Assembly: GCA_964035015.1 (NCBI GenBank)
Contig: OZ036017.1
Location: 2,027,481 to 2,091,480, forward strand
Source of the DNA: Corallium rubrum
Lineage: Eukaryota > Cnidaria > Anthozoa > Scleralcyonacea > Coralliidae
Length of the DNA stretch: 64,000 bases
Direction: 5' to 3'
Part shown: positions 1 through 10,329 of the stretch, one piece after another
Position numbering within the stretch: position 1 is the first letter of the stretch
How the letters are laid out: each line of letters opens with the position of its first letter
Position numbers and translations under genes: made by a program
Notes under the pieces: generated by a model
What the model was told of the DNA's origin: nothing
The model's database searches: none
Seen by the model: only the letters and a program-made list of their open reading frames with translations

Positions 1-187
1 TCGAAATTTATAACAGTTGCTGATTGGTTGGTAACATAATTCTGTTAAGATAACATGTAATTAATTAGTCACAACAATACTGTAATTTTTAATTTCTACT
101 ACATAATTATATTTATCCATCTATTAAACCAGTTCAGTGGAGCTCATCACTTCTTATTGCAACCAAGTCTCATTTTTGCATTGCATA

Positions 188-517
188 CAGGGATGTGGCC
201 GTGGCTCCCCCAGCTCCCCCCCCCCCCTTTGATATATAACAACAGACATATAACTACAAAGCTGATGCAATGTGAATTATGTCAAGAAATTAACTGTAAA
301 CAGTGTATTCAATGTACTGATTGTATGCATTTTGAGTATCTATGTAATGTTTGCATGTTTTGAGTATTTTATATGTTTTTTAACCTTTCCAAAAGCCAGG
401 AAATGGCATTTCAGCGACTCTCGATTCAAAATTTCCCAGGGGAGCATGTCCCTGGACCCCCTAAAAATTTATTTTGATTTTGGCTCCCCCCCCCCCCTTC
501 AAAATCCTGGCTACCTG
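188..517 (-). mobile_element. Non-autonomous hAT-like MITE, 'gccaggattttg' family (copy 1)
   Basis: Reads in reverse orientation to the copies at 29311-29673 and 62679-63046. It shares their terminal sequence (cagggatgtggcc at one end, caaaatcctggctac at the other), the internal segment around ccaggaaatggcatttcagc, and the C-runs behind each end. The two better copies have 8-bp target duplications, which is the hAT hallmark. No matching duplication is visible here, so this copy is old or edge-damaged. Confidence 0.7.
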
Positions 518-525
518 CCTTAATG

Positions 526-895
526 ATAACATCAAAAGCAAGTGACAATGAGCATTTGACATCTAGGAAATTGTTCGGGGTAGTAGTAAGAAAAGACAAG
601 CCCCAAAAAACTCACCAACCATTGCAAACTAACAGCTTTGCATGTCACACCCAAATGTGAATCGAAACAGGAGGGTTGGCATAGGGCACAAGGCCCTCAT
701 TTTTTCCATACACTGAAAACTTCACTTAAAACTACCCCACAATACTAGCTATAATTTCCAGAGGGATATTGCCCCCATATATACTGCCTATAGAATTCAA
801 TGTTTTCAGCCCTTGTCCACATATCCTTCTTTACCACCCCCCCCCCCCCCTTCTTTAAAATTCTGGAACCACCCTTGCTTGACATCTACAGATAC
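526..895. other. Gene-free stretch with long C/G homopolymers
   Basis: No convincing coding sequence. A C-run lies at about 837-850 and a G-run at about 914-935. The segment ending near 880 (ctggaaccacccttg) looks like the end of another hAT-type element, but I could not pair it with a second end. Confidence 0.4.
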
Positions 896-1459
896 CTTTG
901 GTTGTTTGTGGCCGGGGGGGGGGGGGGGGAGGGGGTAAAATAAAAAAGATTAAACTGATGCACAGAAGGGATACAAATCGCTTCTGACTGACTGTTTGTA
1001 ATAAAAGCATTGGCACTACTTCCAGAACCATCAAATGTTGTGGGCCATGATACTGAAGACTGTATGTCAAAAGGACACTCCAGATCGATAGGACTTCTTT
1101 AAATATTTAAAGCTGCTTAGTATGTTATGTAATTGAAATATGACTTACTATTAATAGAAAATTCATAGAGAATAATAATCCGCATTTACCTGTGGTCTGG
1201 TTGATACAGTAGGGGCAGTTATATTTGCTGGCGTTCCAGCGCCAGTGTCAGTTCGCGTAGAAATATTCGAGCGAGACGTGTCTGGCGGTTGCTGCAAATA
1301 ATTTTGTAAACAAAAACGGTTTTATCCCACAATATGAAATGATAAATTCAAGAGTACATTCTTCACACTCACCTGCGAAAATGAAGAGTTTAGAGCGTCG
1401 TCAATGGCACGAGAAACGGCCTCCGAGATAGTTCTTGACAGAGTTTCACGATCAGCCAT
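896..1459 (-). CDS. Unrecognised protein, N-terminal three exons (predicted)
   Basis: Hand-built model. Exon 1 (1459-1373) starts at an ATG and encodes 29 residues beginning MADRETLSRTISEAVSRA, then a consensus donor (CAG|GTGAGT). An 81-bp intron ends in ttgcag. Exon 2 (1291-1190) has exactly 34 codons, rich in Thr, Pro and Ser, with donor CAG|GTAAAT. A 130-bp intron ends in acatacag. Exon 3 starts at 1059 and stays open in the same phase for over 50 codons (SSVSWPTTFDGSGSS...) into a C-run; a possible donor lies at 895/896. Both introns are phase 0 and all frames agree, which is hard to get by chance. The N-terminus looks like a short amphipathic helix followed by a disordered linker. No family is recognised. 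The 3' part is not resolved, and this could be the first part of a transposon ORF. Confidence 0.5.
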
Positions 1460-1616
1460 ATTTGAATAACAAATGACTTGGCAGCCAGGCCTTCCCGCCA
1501 ATAATAAATTTACACTTGGCGCGTAACAATTTTATTATTGCTGCCGAGCGTCAGCGAGGCAGCACACTATTCTTGACGTTGCCTCGTGCCCAGTCCTTTT
1601 TCCGAGCTATGTATGG

Positions 1617-1790
1617 CCGACCACTGATCTCAAATAATATACTCATTATACTGGATCACTGACCTCTATAATATAACTGGACTGCGGGGTCTCATTGCAA
1701 ATGACTGACGGCGGGTGTCTGAAAAATGATGGCGTAAGCAGAGGTTATTTTTCTCATAGTAGCGACCACTGACCAAGATTGTTGGCACAG
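1617..1790 (-). repeat. Promoter-proximal repeat R1 (copy 1)
   Basis: On the minus strand this reads into the predicted first exon at 1459. The same words (aacctctgcttacgcc, agaccccgcagtccag, attatagaggtcagtg) occur in the opposite orientation at about 5826-5930, again just upstream of a predicted first exon. It is either a shared 5' flank from an old duplication or a dispersed element that genes start beside. Confidence 0.5.
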
Positions 1791-2037
1791 GTTCTGCCAA
1801 TAACCAATCAAATTTGTTTGATTATCCGCCATTTGCTCTTTAAAATGCTTCTTTCCAAATGGATCGGTTCAATCCAGTGGTTCAATCTAATTATATTATT
1901 TATATATCTTAACTATAATATCTCATCTTATTCTCCGACTTCGACCTGCTTTGAAAGACAATAGCGATTTATCTACACAGTCAAGGGAACTGCACATTCA
2001 AAGCTACTAATCAAAATAGTAAATGGCGACGGCGTGC

Positions 2038-2091
2038 TATAAAAGTCAAGACTGTTTTGTGCTTTGAGAGATACAATACGGTAAGTGGTTT
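2038..2091 (+). promoter_or_regulatory. Possible TATA promoter with short first exon
   Basis: TATAAAAG at 2038-2045 is followed about 45 bp later by a strong splice-donor context (atacg|gtaagt) at 2091/2092. This is the layout of a TATA promoter with a short non-coding first exon. I found no matching downstream exon, so it remains a motif-based guess. Confidence 0.25.
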
Positions 2092-2824
2092 ATTCCAGCT
2101 TATTCCTTGTATGTGTATTATTCTTTAATAAAACACGACTATTGACATTCAAGTAGATCAGTTACTGCGGCCGTAGTCACGATAGGCAGTGATTTGGCCT
2201 TTCTGGTGAAGAGGTCGAACTCGAAGACGAAGCATCAGTATTTTGTTATCATGTTTTCATTTCCTTATACATTGAAAAATCAAACGAGTTGGCTGTTGGC
2301 TTTGCCGAGTTTATCACTGCCTATGACAAGTCGATGTTTGTAAAAAAAATGTCAAATTTAATAATCAATGCCATGTCTACATGCCCGGGCTTTGCACTTG
2401 GCCGTCCCCAAATCAAGTCCAATCGCTAGTGATTTCCGATTTAATTTTCCTATTTTAGTTAATTTTTTCGTTTGGATTACCCAAGTCACAAAGCGCGTTT
2501 ACCACCTAGCTTGTATGCTAATGCAACTTACTGGTGAATTTTAAAGCCAAATTCAGAAATTCTAACATTTGGACTATTAAAATGTATTAAACCCAGGCTG
2601 AAAATACTATCTACCCACCAACAAAAGCTATGCACCATCCTCTATTAGGTAAAGACCATTCAATTGTCTTGCATTGGTAAAATCTAAAATTATGGTCGAC
2701 CACTATTGTTACATTTCATATCACTTGATGAGCGTACATGATTGTTATTACATTTGACGGTATTGAGTCTGGACAAACCATTATAATTATATAGTATATA
2801 TGTACTTTGTAGACTTAATGATAG
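2092..2824. other. Unannotated AT-rich stretch
   Basis: No open frame, repeat or element end that I could support. Confidence 0.4.
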
Positions 2825-3259
2825 CTAAACAGAATTAGCTTTGATAATTGTTTTCTGACCTTTTTCTATTGCAGCTTTGATGTATGAACTCTGGCCAAGT
2901 GATGCATGCAGATCTTTGAGAACACTGGGAACAACACTTGACCAATATGAAGCAATGTGATTGTTTGTTGCTGTATACAGGCATACAGTCATGTGCTCAT
3001 CCAAGGCTTCAAAAATGTCTGATCCAATGCAAGTGGATAGTACAGTACTACGGTGGTTGCAATTGAATTGACAATTCCAGAACACTGGTAATTTTCCTGA
3101 TGTTGTGTTCAGCATTCTCATCAAGCACTTTTGTGTTTCATGGCATTCAGTTTCATTATGTATTTTTCTTGGCAGAAGACTTGTACTGTTTTTGCCAGTC
3201 CTTGGTCTTGAAATAATAATTTCAACTGTTTTAAGTGTTAATGTTTCAGATCCTAGGAC
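2825..3259 (-). CDS. Open reading frame of 144 codons, unrecognised
   Basis: An uninterrupted minus-strand frame runs from 3259 to a TAG at 2825-2827. Its first ATG is only at 3121, so if real it is probably a spliced internal or last exon. Composition is protein-like: a basic start (SRPRTGKNSTSLLPRK), four Cys in the middle (a Cys-Asn-Cys-Gln-Phe-Asn-Cys type cluster), and a hydrophobic/helical end (SYWSSVVPSVLKDLHASLG). No clear 3' splice site precedes it: no pyrimidine tract stands before 3259. No family recognised. It could be a decayed transposon exon. Confidence 0.3.
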   Translation of the reverse strand, partial: VLGSETLTLKTVEIIISRPRTGKNSTSLLPRKIHNETECHETQKCLMRMLNTTSGKLPVFWNCQFNCNHRSTVLSTCIGSDIFEALDEHMTVCLYTATNNHIASYWSSVVPSVLKDLHASLGQSSYIKAAIEKGQKTIIKANSV

Positions 3260-3483
3260 TTACAATATGAATACTAATTGATATTGTGAAGTATTTGTTT
3301 GTCTTTATATTAACGTTTACCAAATATAGAGTGAATAATTTTATCTTTAATACCAATTTTGCTTGTAAAGTAAAGTGCAATTAGCATTAACCAACAATAA
3401 AATGTGCACTTACACAGAAAAGAAATCCCCTTTTCTTGCTTCAGCTGGTGGAGTGGTGGGATGCCTTGTTTGTGCAGTGTGCA

Positions 3484-3700
3484 CCCAAAAGCAGGGGTGT
3501 AGGAATGGGGGGGGGGGGGGATATGGGGCATGTGCCCCCCCCCCCAACTTTGTCATGAAGTGCCTTTTTTGCAACAGAAAAGTGTCCTTTTATGATAAAA
3601 CATGTGTTTCAAGTGTCCTTTTGAAGTCCTACCCCTGAATAAAGTGCCCTGTTGAAGCTGTGCCCCTCCAAGATCAGCTTCCTATGCCACTGACCAAAAG
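3484..3700. mobile_element. Small hAT-like MITE with near-perfect 8-bp duplication
   Basis: The element at 3492-3692 has ends caggggtgtaggaa and ttcctatgccactg, imperfect inverted repeats that start CAG. It is flanked by cccaaaag (3484-3491) and accaaaag (3693-3700), a 7/8 match. The interior holds facing G- and C-runs that can fold back. Confidence 0.65.
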
Positions 3701-4067
3701 CATGGCATTTTCCCTCTTCATGAAGACAGCTCGATAAAAAAATACTCAAAACAAACTGCAACAGATGTACTTTATGACCACAAAACTTTTCGCTATATTT
3801 TTTTAAGCCTCAATATAAATACTTTTGAACACTCTGGATATCTGACTTCCTGTTTTGTGACCTTTTAATGTTTTGACATTTACAGCGGTTGAAAGTATGA
3901 TTGTATTGAGGTAAGTGGACAATTGTTGCTTTTGTTACATGAGGGTTTTTTATCTATAATATATGTGCAGGAAGAAATGCATAATAGGTATTAAACAAGT
4001 GTTTATTAAATAAGTTTTTTTTAGAAAAAAACTAAACTGCAGATGCTATCAGCTTTACAATTGCATG
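3701..4067. other. Unannotated stretch
   Basis: AT-rich DNA with short open frames only; nothing supported. Confidence 0.4.
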
Positions 4068-5609
4068 CTTCGAAGCAGGGGTGGCGCCAATCTCGTACCC
4101 AGAGCCTGCGATCCTTTTGGTCAGTACCAAGGAACGGAGACTCTGGGAAACTCCAATGAAAAAGTCCCCAAATCGGGGTCTTTGGTCCCAGTCCTCTGGT
4201 TCCCAGTTCCTCATATAAATTTGTAACTGTCATGTTGATGACATTCTCGTCTCTGGGGACGAGAATGTGTTGATGATCGTTCGCTAGTCCGAAGACCAGG
4301 GAAATATTGTTTACCGATGAATAAAATCAACATGTTTTACAAGGCTCTCGACAAAGCATTTCGTGCAAGAATGGCCATTCTTTGCTTTTCTCCTAAACGT
4401 TGACCGGACGATGTGATTTGAGCCGTAGGTTTTATTTGTCCGCGTCGGCCGTGATCGGCTCGGCTCAGCTGCTCAGGTAAGGAATTGTACTTTCTGTTAG
4501 GAATTTTGGCTAAATTATTTCGACCTTGCATTCTCTAGTGTTATTTTTAAAGTTCTGAGACGAAACTGCGAATAGATACGAGACGAATAAGACGACAGAT
4601 GTTGTTTGGCGACAAAGAGACAATAATAATAGTTTTAACTTGTAAATTATCGGGATTTTCACTGTTTTGAATTATTTCATGTGTTCAATTGTATATTGGG
4701 TTTGTCGTTTATAATTATGTGTTACAGAACGTTGATAAATCAATTAAGCAGGTTAGCAACGTGCACAGAATTTTAATTTTCACTGTTATTTATTGCTGGG
4801 TCGAGATTGATTGAACTAACCAATCAGGTGCCGAGTTTCATCGGAGTTTCCCAGAGCCTCCGTTCCTTGGTACTGACCAAAAGGATCGCAGGCTCTGGGT
4901 ACGAGATTGGGGTGGCGCCAGGAATTCCCCGACGCAGGGACTAAGGTCCCCGACAAGGGGGCTAATATTGAAGGTCTTCAGCTACACCCCCCTGGAATAT
5001 GGCCTAAAGTGCCAAGAGGTATTGAGAGGGGAATAATTGCAACAACACAGGTAGCATAGCATTTATTTTTAGGTTGATATGGAGATAAATCTATTTTTTA
5101 GCCAATTCAACAACAAGTATAGTTATTATACTTAATAATGAATTAAAGTTTTGTATAGCGATTTATAATTTGGGCAGATAATTATTAGAGACACCACGAA
5201 CAGCTTTCGCCATGAGAAGTGAGTCATTGAGAATGAAATATTAGCCTACTCAACTGAATAACACATTGTAGTTGACAATGTAATTCGAATATCCGATTAC
5301 AAACTTATTAATATTTAACTGTTTCTTAGCTTTTTAGTAAGTTTTGCGCGAAATGACTACGGCATTGGTTTCTAGATTTCCTATATTCTCACTTTAAAAT
5401 TAGATATGTTGTTATACGATGCGTTTATTATTGCGCATTAAGAAAAACAAGATCTTTTACCAGTTTAATTTTTAATTTAAGCCATTTTTTCCTTCGACTT
5501 TGTTCCCCGACAAATGTAATAATTTTCCCCGACGGAGGGGCTAAGGTTCCCCGACAGGGGGGCTGTAGCCCCCCCCTGCCCCCCCTCTAGCGCCACCCCT
5601 GCTTCGAAG
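4068..5609. mobile_element. hAT element interrupted by a MULE-like fold-back element
   Basis: The outer element spans 4076-5601. Its ends caggggtggcgcc and gcgccacccctg are inverted repeats, flanked by identical 8-bp duplications cttcgaag (4068-4075 and 5602-5609), diagnostic of hAT insertion. The inner element (4088-4909) interrupts it. No transposase frame is visible, so it is non-autonomous. The interior right part repeats the motif ccccgac...ggggctaaggt. Confidence 0.85.
4088..4909. mobile_element. MULE-like non-autonomous element with ~70-bp inverted ends
   Basis: The ends are inverted repeats of about 70 bp (left caatctcgtacccagagcc, right ggctctgggtacgagattg). The same 9 bases, gggtggcgc, flank both ends (4079-4087 and 4910-4918). 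A 9-bp duplication with long inverted ends fits the Mutator-like superfamily. It sits a dozen bases inside the hAT element and is therefore younger than it. Only short open frames occur inside. Confidence 0.8.
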
Positions 5610-5807
5610 GCACGATTTATATTACGGATTATAACTTTAAAACTCTATAGTTTATATTTATACTGTCAACAAGTCCCAAAAGGTTGCTGAATCCTGGTTC
5701 CCTCGTTTGAAAACCATTAAAGAGCATGAAATGTTTAGTTTTTGCCGTGGTTTTTGGCAGTTTTGCAAGAGAAAAACAATTGCCGTCAAATAATAGTCGC
5801 CAACAGT
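5610..5807. other. Unannotated spacer
   Basis: No feature seen between the hAT element and repeat R1. Confidence 0.4.
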
Positions 5808-6040
5808 CAAGTTATATATAGTGGTCAGCGGTCACTACAATGAGAAAAATAACCTCTGCTCACGCCATCATTTTTCAGCCACTTTTTCGAGAGACCCCGC
5901 AGTCCAGTTATATTATAGAGGTCAGTGTACTGGATAGAGCATCTATTGGTTCCCGCCTGGCAAAAATTGAAGTCGGAAGTGAGGCTGAAAATCTCGCGGC
6001 GGCCATATCCGGTGGGACCCACTTCGTAGTTATATCACTA
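5808..6040 (+). repeat. Promoter-proximal repeat R1 (copy 2)
   Basis: Matches the reverse complement of 1617-1790 in its first part. In its second part (gatagagcatc...gcggccat...ccggtgggaccc) it matches the reverse complement of 8925-9075. It lies immediately upstream of the predicted first exon at 6119. The word ggcggccat resembles the core of YY1-type initiator elements, but that is only a resemblance. Confidence 0.5.
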
Positions 6041-6118
6041 TTGCTGAAACATAGTTTTCGCTTCAAATGATCGGATTTTTAACGAAAACCAGCTAAATTT
6101 TACATTCCTAGCAAGAAA

Positions 6119-6950
6119 ATGTACCTGTCGCTATGGGAGAACTTAAAAGTGGCTGGGATCATGGAAAATCAGCCGAAATTTCACGATTTTACTGAACGAA
6201 AATCAGCACCGACCACCAGGCTACAGTTTGAAGAATTACTAAAAGTAAGGAACAAATAACATGTAACATCTTGTATTCACTTTAGCAGTTTGACAGTGAC
6301 TTTATGACAAAGTAAAAATATTACCGTTTCTATATCCGTCTTTTTCAACGTATCTTGGATCAGACGATCTGAGGGTTTAATATACAAGATGTTTATTGGA
6401 AGTTTGTGAATTGTAGTTACTTTATTTAAGAGGCAAATTTATAAGCATTTAACTCACTGTTTTACTATTGATGAAGTCGGATGAAGTCCTGTTACTATAA
6501 TATTGACGAAGATAATTCCTGTTCACCTAGCATTTATGGTGTGCATTTTCAATATTTGTATCTGTGATGAGCTCATGGCTGCCTGCCTGTAGGCTTGCTG
6601 GAGAGACTTTCCAAGGGTTTTCTATTTGACAAGTCAAATTGTCTGGTATTTGAAATAGTAGAATCATCTGAGACTGAAGTAAAATTATAATAATGGGGCA
6701 TGGTTTGGCCAGCTCTGATTTACATACAGAAATAATTATTTATTGGTTATAATCTACTATATTCTTTTATATTTTATATACTTCAGTGTACTGACACTAC
6801 TGTACTTTGTGTAGACTTATATTTGAAACAGATAATACGTCATGAGCTTTTTTCTAAAATAAACAAAGAGAAGGATGATTCCAAACTATTATTTACTACA
6901 GAAGTGTTTTTATTTCAAGATATTTTTGAAAAATTTTCAATCTTTACTAC
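6119..6950 (+). CDS. Unrecognised protein, first two exons (predicted)
   Basis: Exon 1 runs from ATG 6119 to 6244 (42 codons, starting MYLSLWENLKVAG, ending FEELLK) and stops at a consensus donor (AAA|GTAAGG). After a 542-bp intron, a pyrimidine-rich acceptor (tatacttcag) precedes exon 2 at 6787. Exon 2 continues in the same phase with CTDTTVLCVDLYLKQIIRHE, a charged helical stretch, and then increasingly hydrophobic, AT-rich codons. The frame stays open to about 7056, but the true exon end is unclear: possible donors are at 6903 or later, so my end coordinate is approximate. The exact phase match across a good donor and acceptor is the main support. I do not recognise the family, and I see no later exons. 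Confidence 0.45.
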
Positions 6951-7056
6951 ATTTATCATACCTCAATTATTATCTTGCATCATACAAATTTTTAGGTTTC
7001 ATGCCCATGCATCTATATGTCTTTTCCTTATTAGATCCACACATATCACTAGCTGA

Positions 7057-7828
7057 TCTTGGTGGAAGACAAGATCAGTCATTAATTTTTTTTTGAGATG
7101 AGTGATCATACAGATGTTTATAAGATTTTACTTTAATTGAAGCTAGTGTAAGCTGCTCTGGATAGTACAAACAATTTTATTGAATTTAATTTAAGTTTTC
7201 TCTAATATAGTACAAAGGTAAAGCCGCAAAGGACTAAAGTGTCCAAAAATTTTAAAATACTATCTAGCACAGGAGCACTGGCACGATCTTCCCTCCAATG
7301 CCCCCAAATTATTGCTGGTTTAAAATGTGGTTTTATCCATACTTCCATACTGATAGTTTGCTACATCAAAATTTTGATCAAAGAAAACTTAACAAGCATT
7401 CATAAATGACAACAACCAAGAATGTTCCATTTGTAAGTGCAGTTTTTATTTTGTTGATTTTGTTATATCAGTTTACAATGGTTTTGAGACTCCTGGAAAA
7501 AATAAATCGTCATTTTTATTAATCCATTTGTACAATTGCACCTTAGTACAAATACAGTGGTATAACCTTATCAGTCATATGTAAACTGTCCTTCCTAGAG
7601 ATCTAGTAAGGGTCACCCCTCATTAGTCAATGTTACTACAAAAGAAAGCTGAACTAAACTAACTTTATTTATACTGGATACTGATAACTCTATCAGTCAG
7701 TCATATCTCAATTGTTCTTCCTCAGTGTTACTACAGGAGGAAACTGGAGTACCCAGAAGAAATCTCTTGGTGTTTTGTTGAGTCAAACTAGAAGCACTCC
7801 TCTAATGTACATCCAAGTTGAAATTTTA
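7057..7828. other. Probable intron or intergenic DNA
   Basis: AT-rich, no supported exon. It may be intronic to the gene starting at 6119. Confidence 0.35.
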
Positions 7829-7983
7829 AGCCTAGTTTACACAGGCAATTTTTCTTTGGCAATTTTCAACTTGACAAGTTTTATTTGCCTGTGTGTATGG
7901 GGAAATATGACAAGTTTTTCCTTGACAAGTCTCCCTTTTGAAAAGCTTGTCAAGGAAAAATTGCTCATGTAAACTAGGCTTTA
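7826..7983. mobile_element. MITE with TTA target duplication
   Basis: The element at 7829-7980 (152 bp) has inverted ends agcctagtttacacaggc and its near complement tgctcatgtaaactaggct. TTA flanks both sides (7826-7828, 7981-7983), as in PIF/Harbinger-type MITEs. The interior carries repeats of ttgacaag. Confidence 0.75.
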
Positions 7984-8924
7984 ATCTGATAAGTGCATCA
8001 AGTAGGAGTTAAACCCAGATCACAGAGTAACATCCTTAGATCTACAGTAATCCTGGATGCATGTAACTGGAAAGACTTATAAATTAATCTGCTAAATGTA
8101 CAATAAAACTGCATTGATCGAGTACGAATCAAACTTGGATGTAACTTCTTAATGGCCAGTAAGATGCTCTAACCATAATAAACTACCACTAACTCAAAAT
8201 GTTATACAGTATGTACATATTTTGTTTGAGACATACTGTAGACAAAATTGAATGTGTTGCTTAAACAAAAGTGGAATCAATAGTCGAATTGAAAATACTA
8301 TCAAGGGAAATACTATAAAACCATCTAAACTGGTTGAACATTAGCCCAAATTCGACAAAACATTAGAAAGCAAATACTTACATGTACTACAAGACAAGTT
8401 AAGCACATATTTCTATCATGGCCATGAATTCATTTACTATTAGTCAATAACCAAACCTGGTAGTGAAAGTGTCCAACTTAAAATATTAACTGGAAGACAA
8501 TGAGCACAAGTCAGACTCAACCGTGTTTCACTGAATTATAACCACAAAGAACTGAACAAACCGTTCTATTCAAGTTCGAATTCATGTGAACAGTATCAAC
8601 AGCGGGTAAGTTTATTAGTTTAAACAGACACAGTTATGACTTCTTGGGGTTTAATCGGCATGAAATAAATAAAAACTTAAACAAACACATCATCGTAAAT
8701 CATCAAATAATACGCGTTACTAGAAAGAAACAAATACACAGGCAGTAGACATTTGTTTACCGAGTTTGCTTAACTTTGCTAGCTTTGAAGCAAATAAACA
8801 GGTAAGTGTATTTTGTAAAAAAAAGCACTTTCGAAACAAAAAAATAGTTCAAAACACTAAATTATTACTTAAAATAACATTACCAACCTCAATTCGGTGG
8901 TAACTCTTCGTAACATCCCAGAAT
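7984..8924. other. Unannotated AT-rich stretch
   Basis: No open frame or element end that I can support. Confidence 0.4.
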
Positions 8925-9075
8925 TTGGCGAAAAACGCCGTTCAACTGCTTCGACTCCTATTTACGCCATATTGTATGGGACCCAAGTGGGTCCCACCGG
9001 AAATGGCCGCCACTAATCTATTTCCGACTTCACAGCCAGGACCGGATGCTCTATCCAGTATAATGAGTATACTAG
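8925..9075 (-). repeat. Promoter-proximal repeat R1 (copy 3, partial)
   Basis: The reverse complement matches 5930-6040: tactggatagagcat, then gaagtcggaa, then ggcggccat and ccggtgggacccac. It corresponds to the second half of R1. No first exon is evident on the minus strand below it. Confidence 0.45.
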
Positions 9076-9832
9076 AAATACATAAACGCAACAACCCCTC
9101 GCCCGCTTTAACGTGTATTTTTGTAACACATACCCCCCCATGTTTTAAGCAAAATTTCCATTCGAAAATAGTTACATAACAGTGGTTGAAGAAAGAAGCT
9201 GTCGAAGCAAAACTTAGATTTAATAAACTCCGGTAGTCTGGTTGTAAAACATATTTTGTTTATTCGAGGTTTCGAAAGGTTTTTTTTAGCAAGCCTTTAA
9301 ATGGCTTCCATGTACATGTTTTGATTTCAAATGGTTTCCATGCATGTTGTTTATTACAACGACAGAACTCAAGCAACCTAATCTGCTAAATCTGAAAATT
9401 AATAGCCCCAAAAAGAATATATAATATAGACTAACAAATCACACAGTGTAATTGGACCTAGAAAAATGCAGAACTTGATTCGAAAATACACTAAAATATG
9501 AAAAACATGCCACGTCCTATAGAAAAACTCGATCTTGACTGGCGTCTTCAGCAGGACACGTCGGCAAAAATAAACTGTAATAACTTAAAACCAGCAATTG
9601 AAACAAAGCAAAAATATACAGTATTAATCGGACTGTCAAGGTGAAACTGAAATAGCAAACATTTATTTCAAAGTATTGACGAGAAAACATGGAAAACGTT
9701 TGTCACGATTCACGACACGTTTTATAAAGAAAACAGCTGACATTCTCATTGAGATTTTTTCAGACTTTTCTTAAACTTTGCCGTTTCTCTCGCTATCATA
9801 CACGACACTGACTTTCCCGTTGCCTTCTCTTT
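9076..9832. other. Unannotated stretch
   Basis: AT-rich with short internal repeats (atggcttccatgtac / atggtttccatgcat near 9300-9345). Nothing coding supported. Confidence 0.35.
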
Positions 9833-10255
9833 CTAGTGTACTTGTTTACCTTTTTTTTCTGACTGCCTCAGTTTGTTAGCTTCGCTTTTCTTTGCTAAGC
9901 AAATAACTTCCCTGCCTTCCACTGTTTCATTCAGTTGTCGTCGCGACAGTTCTGTACGTTCTTTCAATCTTTTCGACTTTCGCTCAACACTTTTCCTTCG
10001 AGTTAATAGTTCTTGTCGCTTCCCCCTAAAGTTTCCTTGTTTTATTGAGCTGCATTTTCTCTTTCCGTAGTGACAAATAATAGTATTTTCGCGTGTATAT
10101 TTCCATACTAATGTTCCCAGTGGCCCACAATCTTCACCGCAGTCATGGTGTGGTCCGTCCACACATATATACAAATATTCAGATCGCTCAAATTGATTCG
10201 CATTGTAACACGCGTGTAAAGTGGACTCCACGCACGTCGAGATTAGCACCCTCAC
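9833..10255 (-). CDS. Basic, Cys-containing open frame without ATG, unrecognised
   Basis: The 140-codon frame begins at a GTG and has no internal ATG, so if real it must be spliced to an upstream exon. The N-terminal half has six Cys, including CVDGPHHDCGEDCG. The C-terminal half is a strongly basic coiled-coil-like stretch (RRKSVERKSKRLKERTELSR) ending in KKGKQVH. This bias toward Lys, Arg and Glu looks like genuine protein rather than chance translation. A GC-rich dyad (gggccttcggccc) lies just upstream at about 10266-10280. No family recognised. Confidence 0.3.
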   Translation of the reverse strand: MRVLISTCVESTLHACYNANQFERSEYLYICVDGPHHDCGEDCGPLGTLVWKYTRENTIICHYGKRKCSSIKQGNFRGKRQELLTRRKSVERKSKRLKERTELSRRQLNETVEGREVICLAKKSEANKLRQSEKKGKQVH

Positions 10256-10329
10256 CGGGCTCCGGGCCTTCGGCCCTACGCCCGGGTTCGGGGATTATTT
10301 GAGATCAGTGATGGCCGACCAAGATCTCG

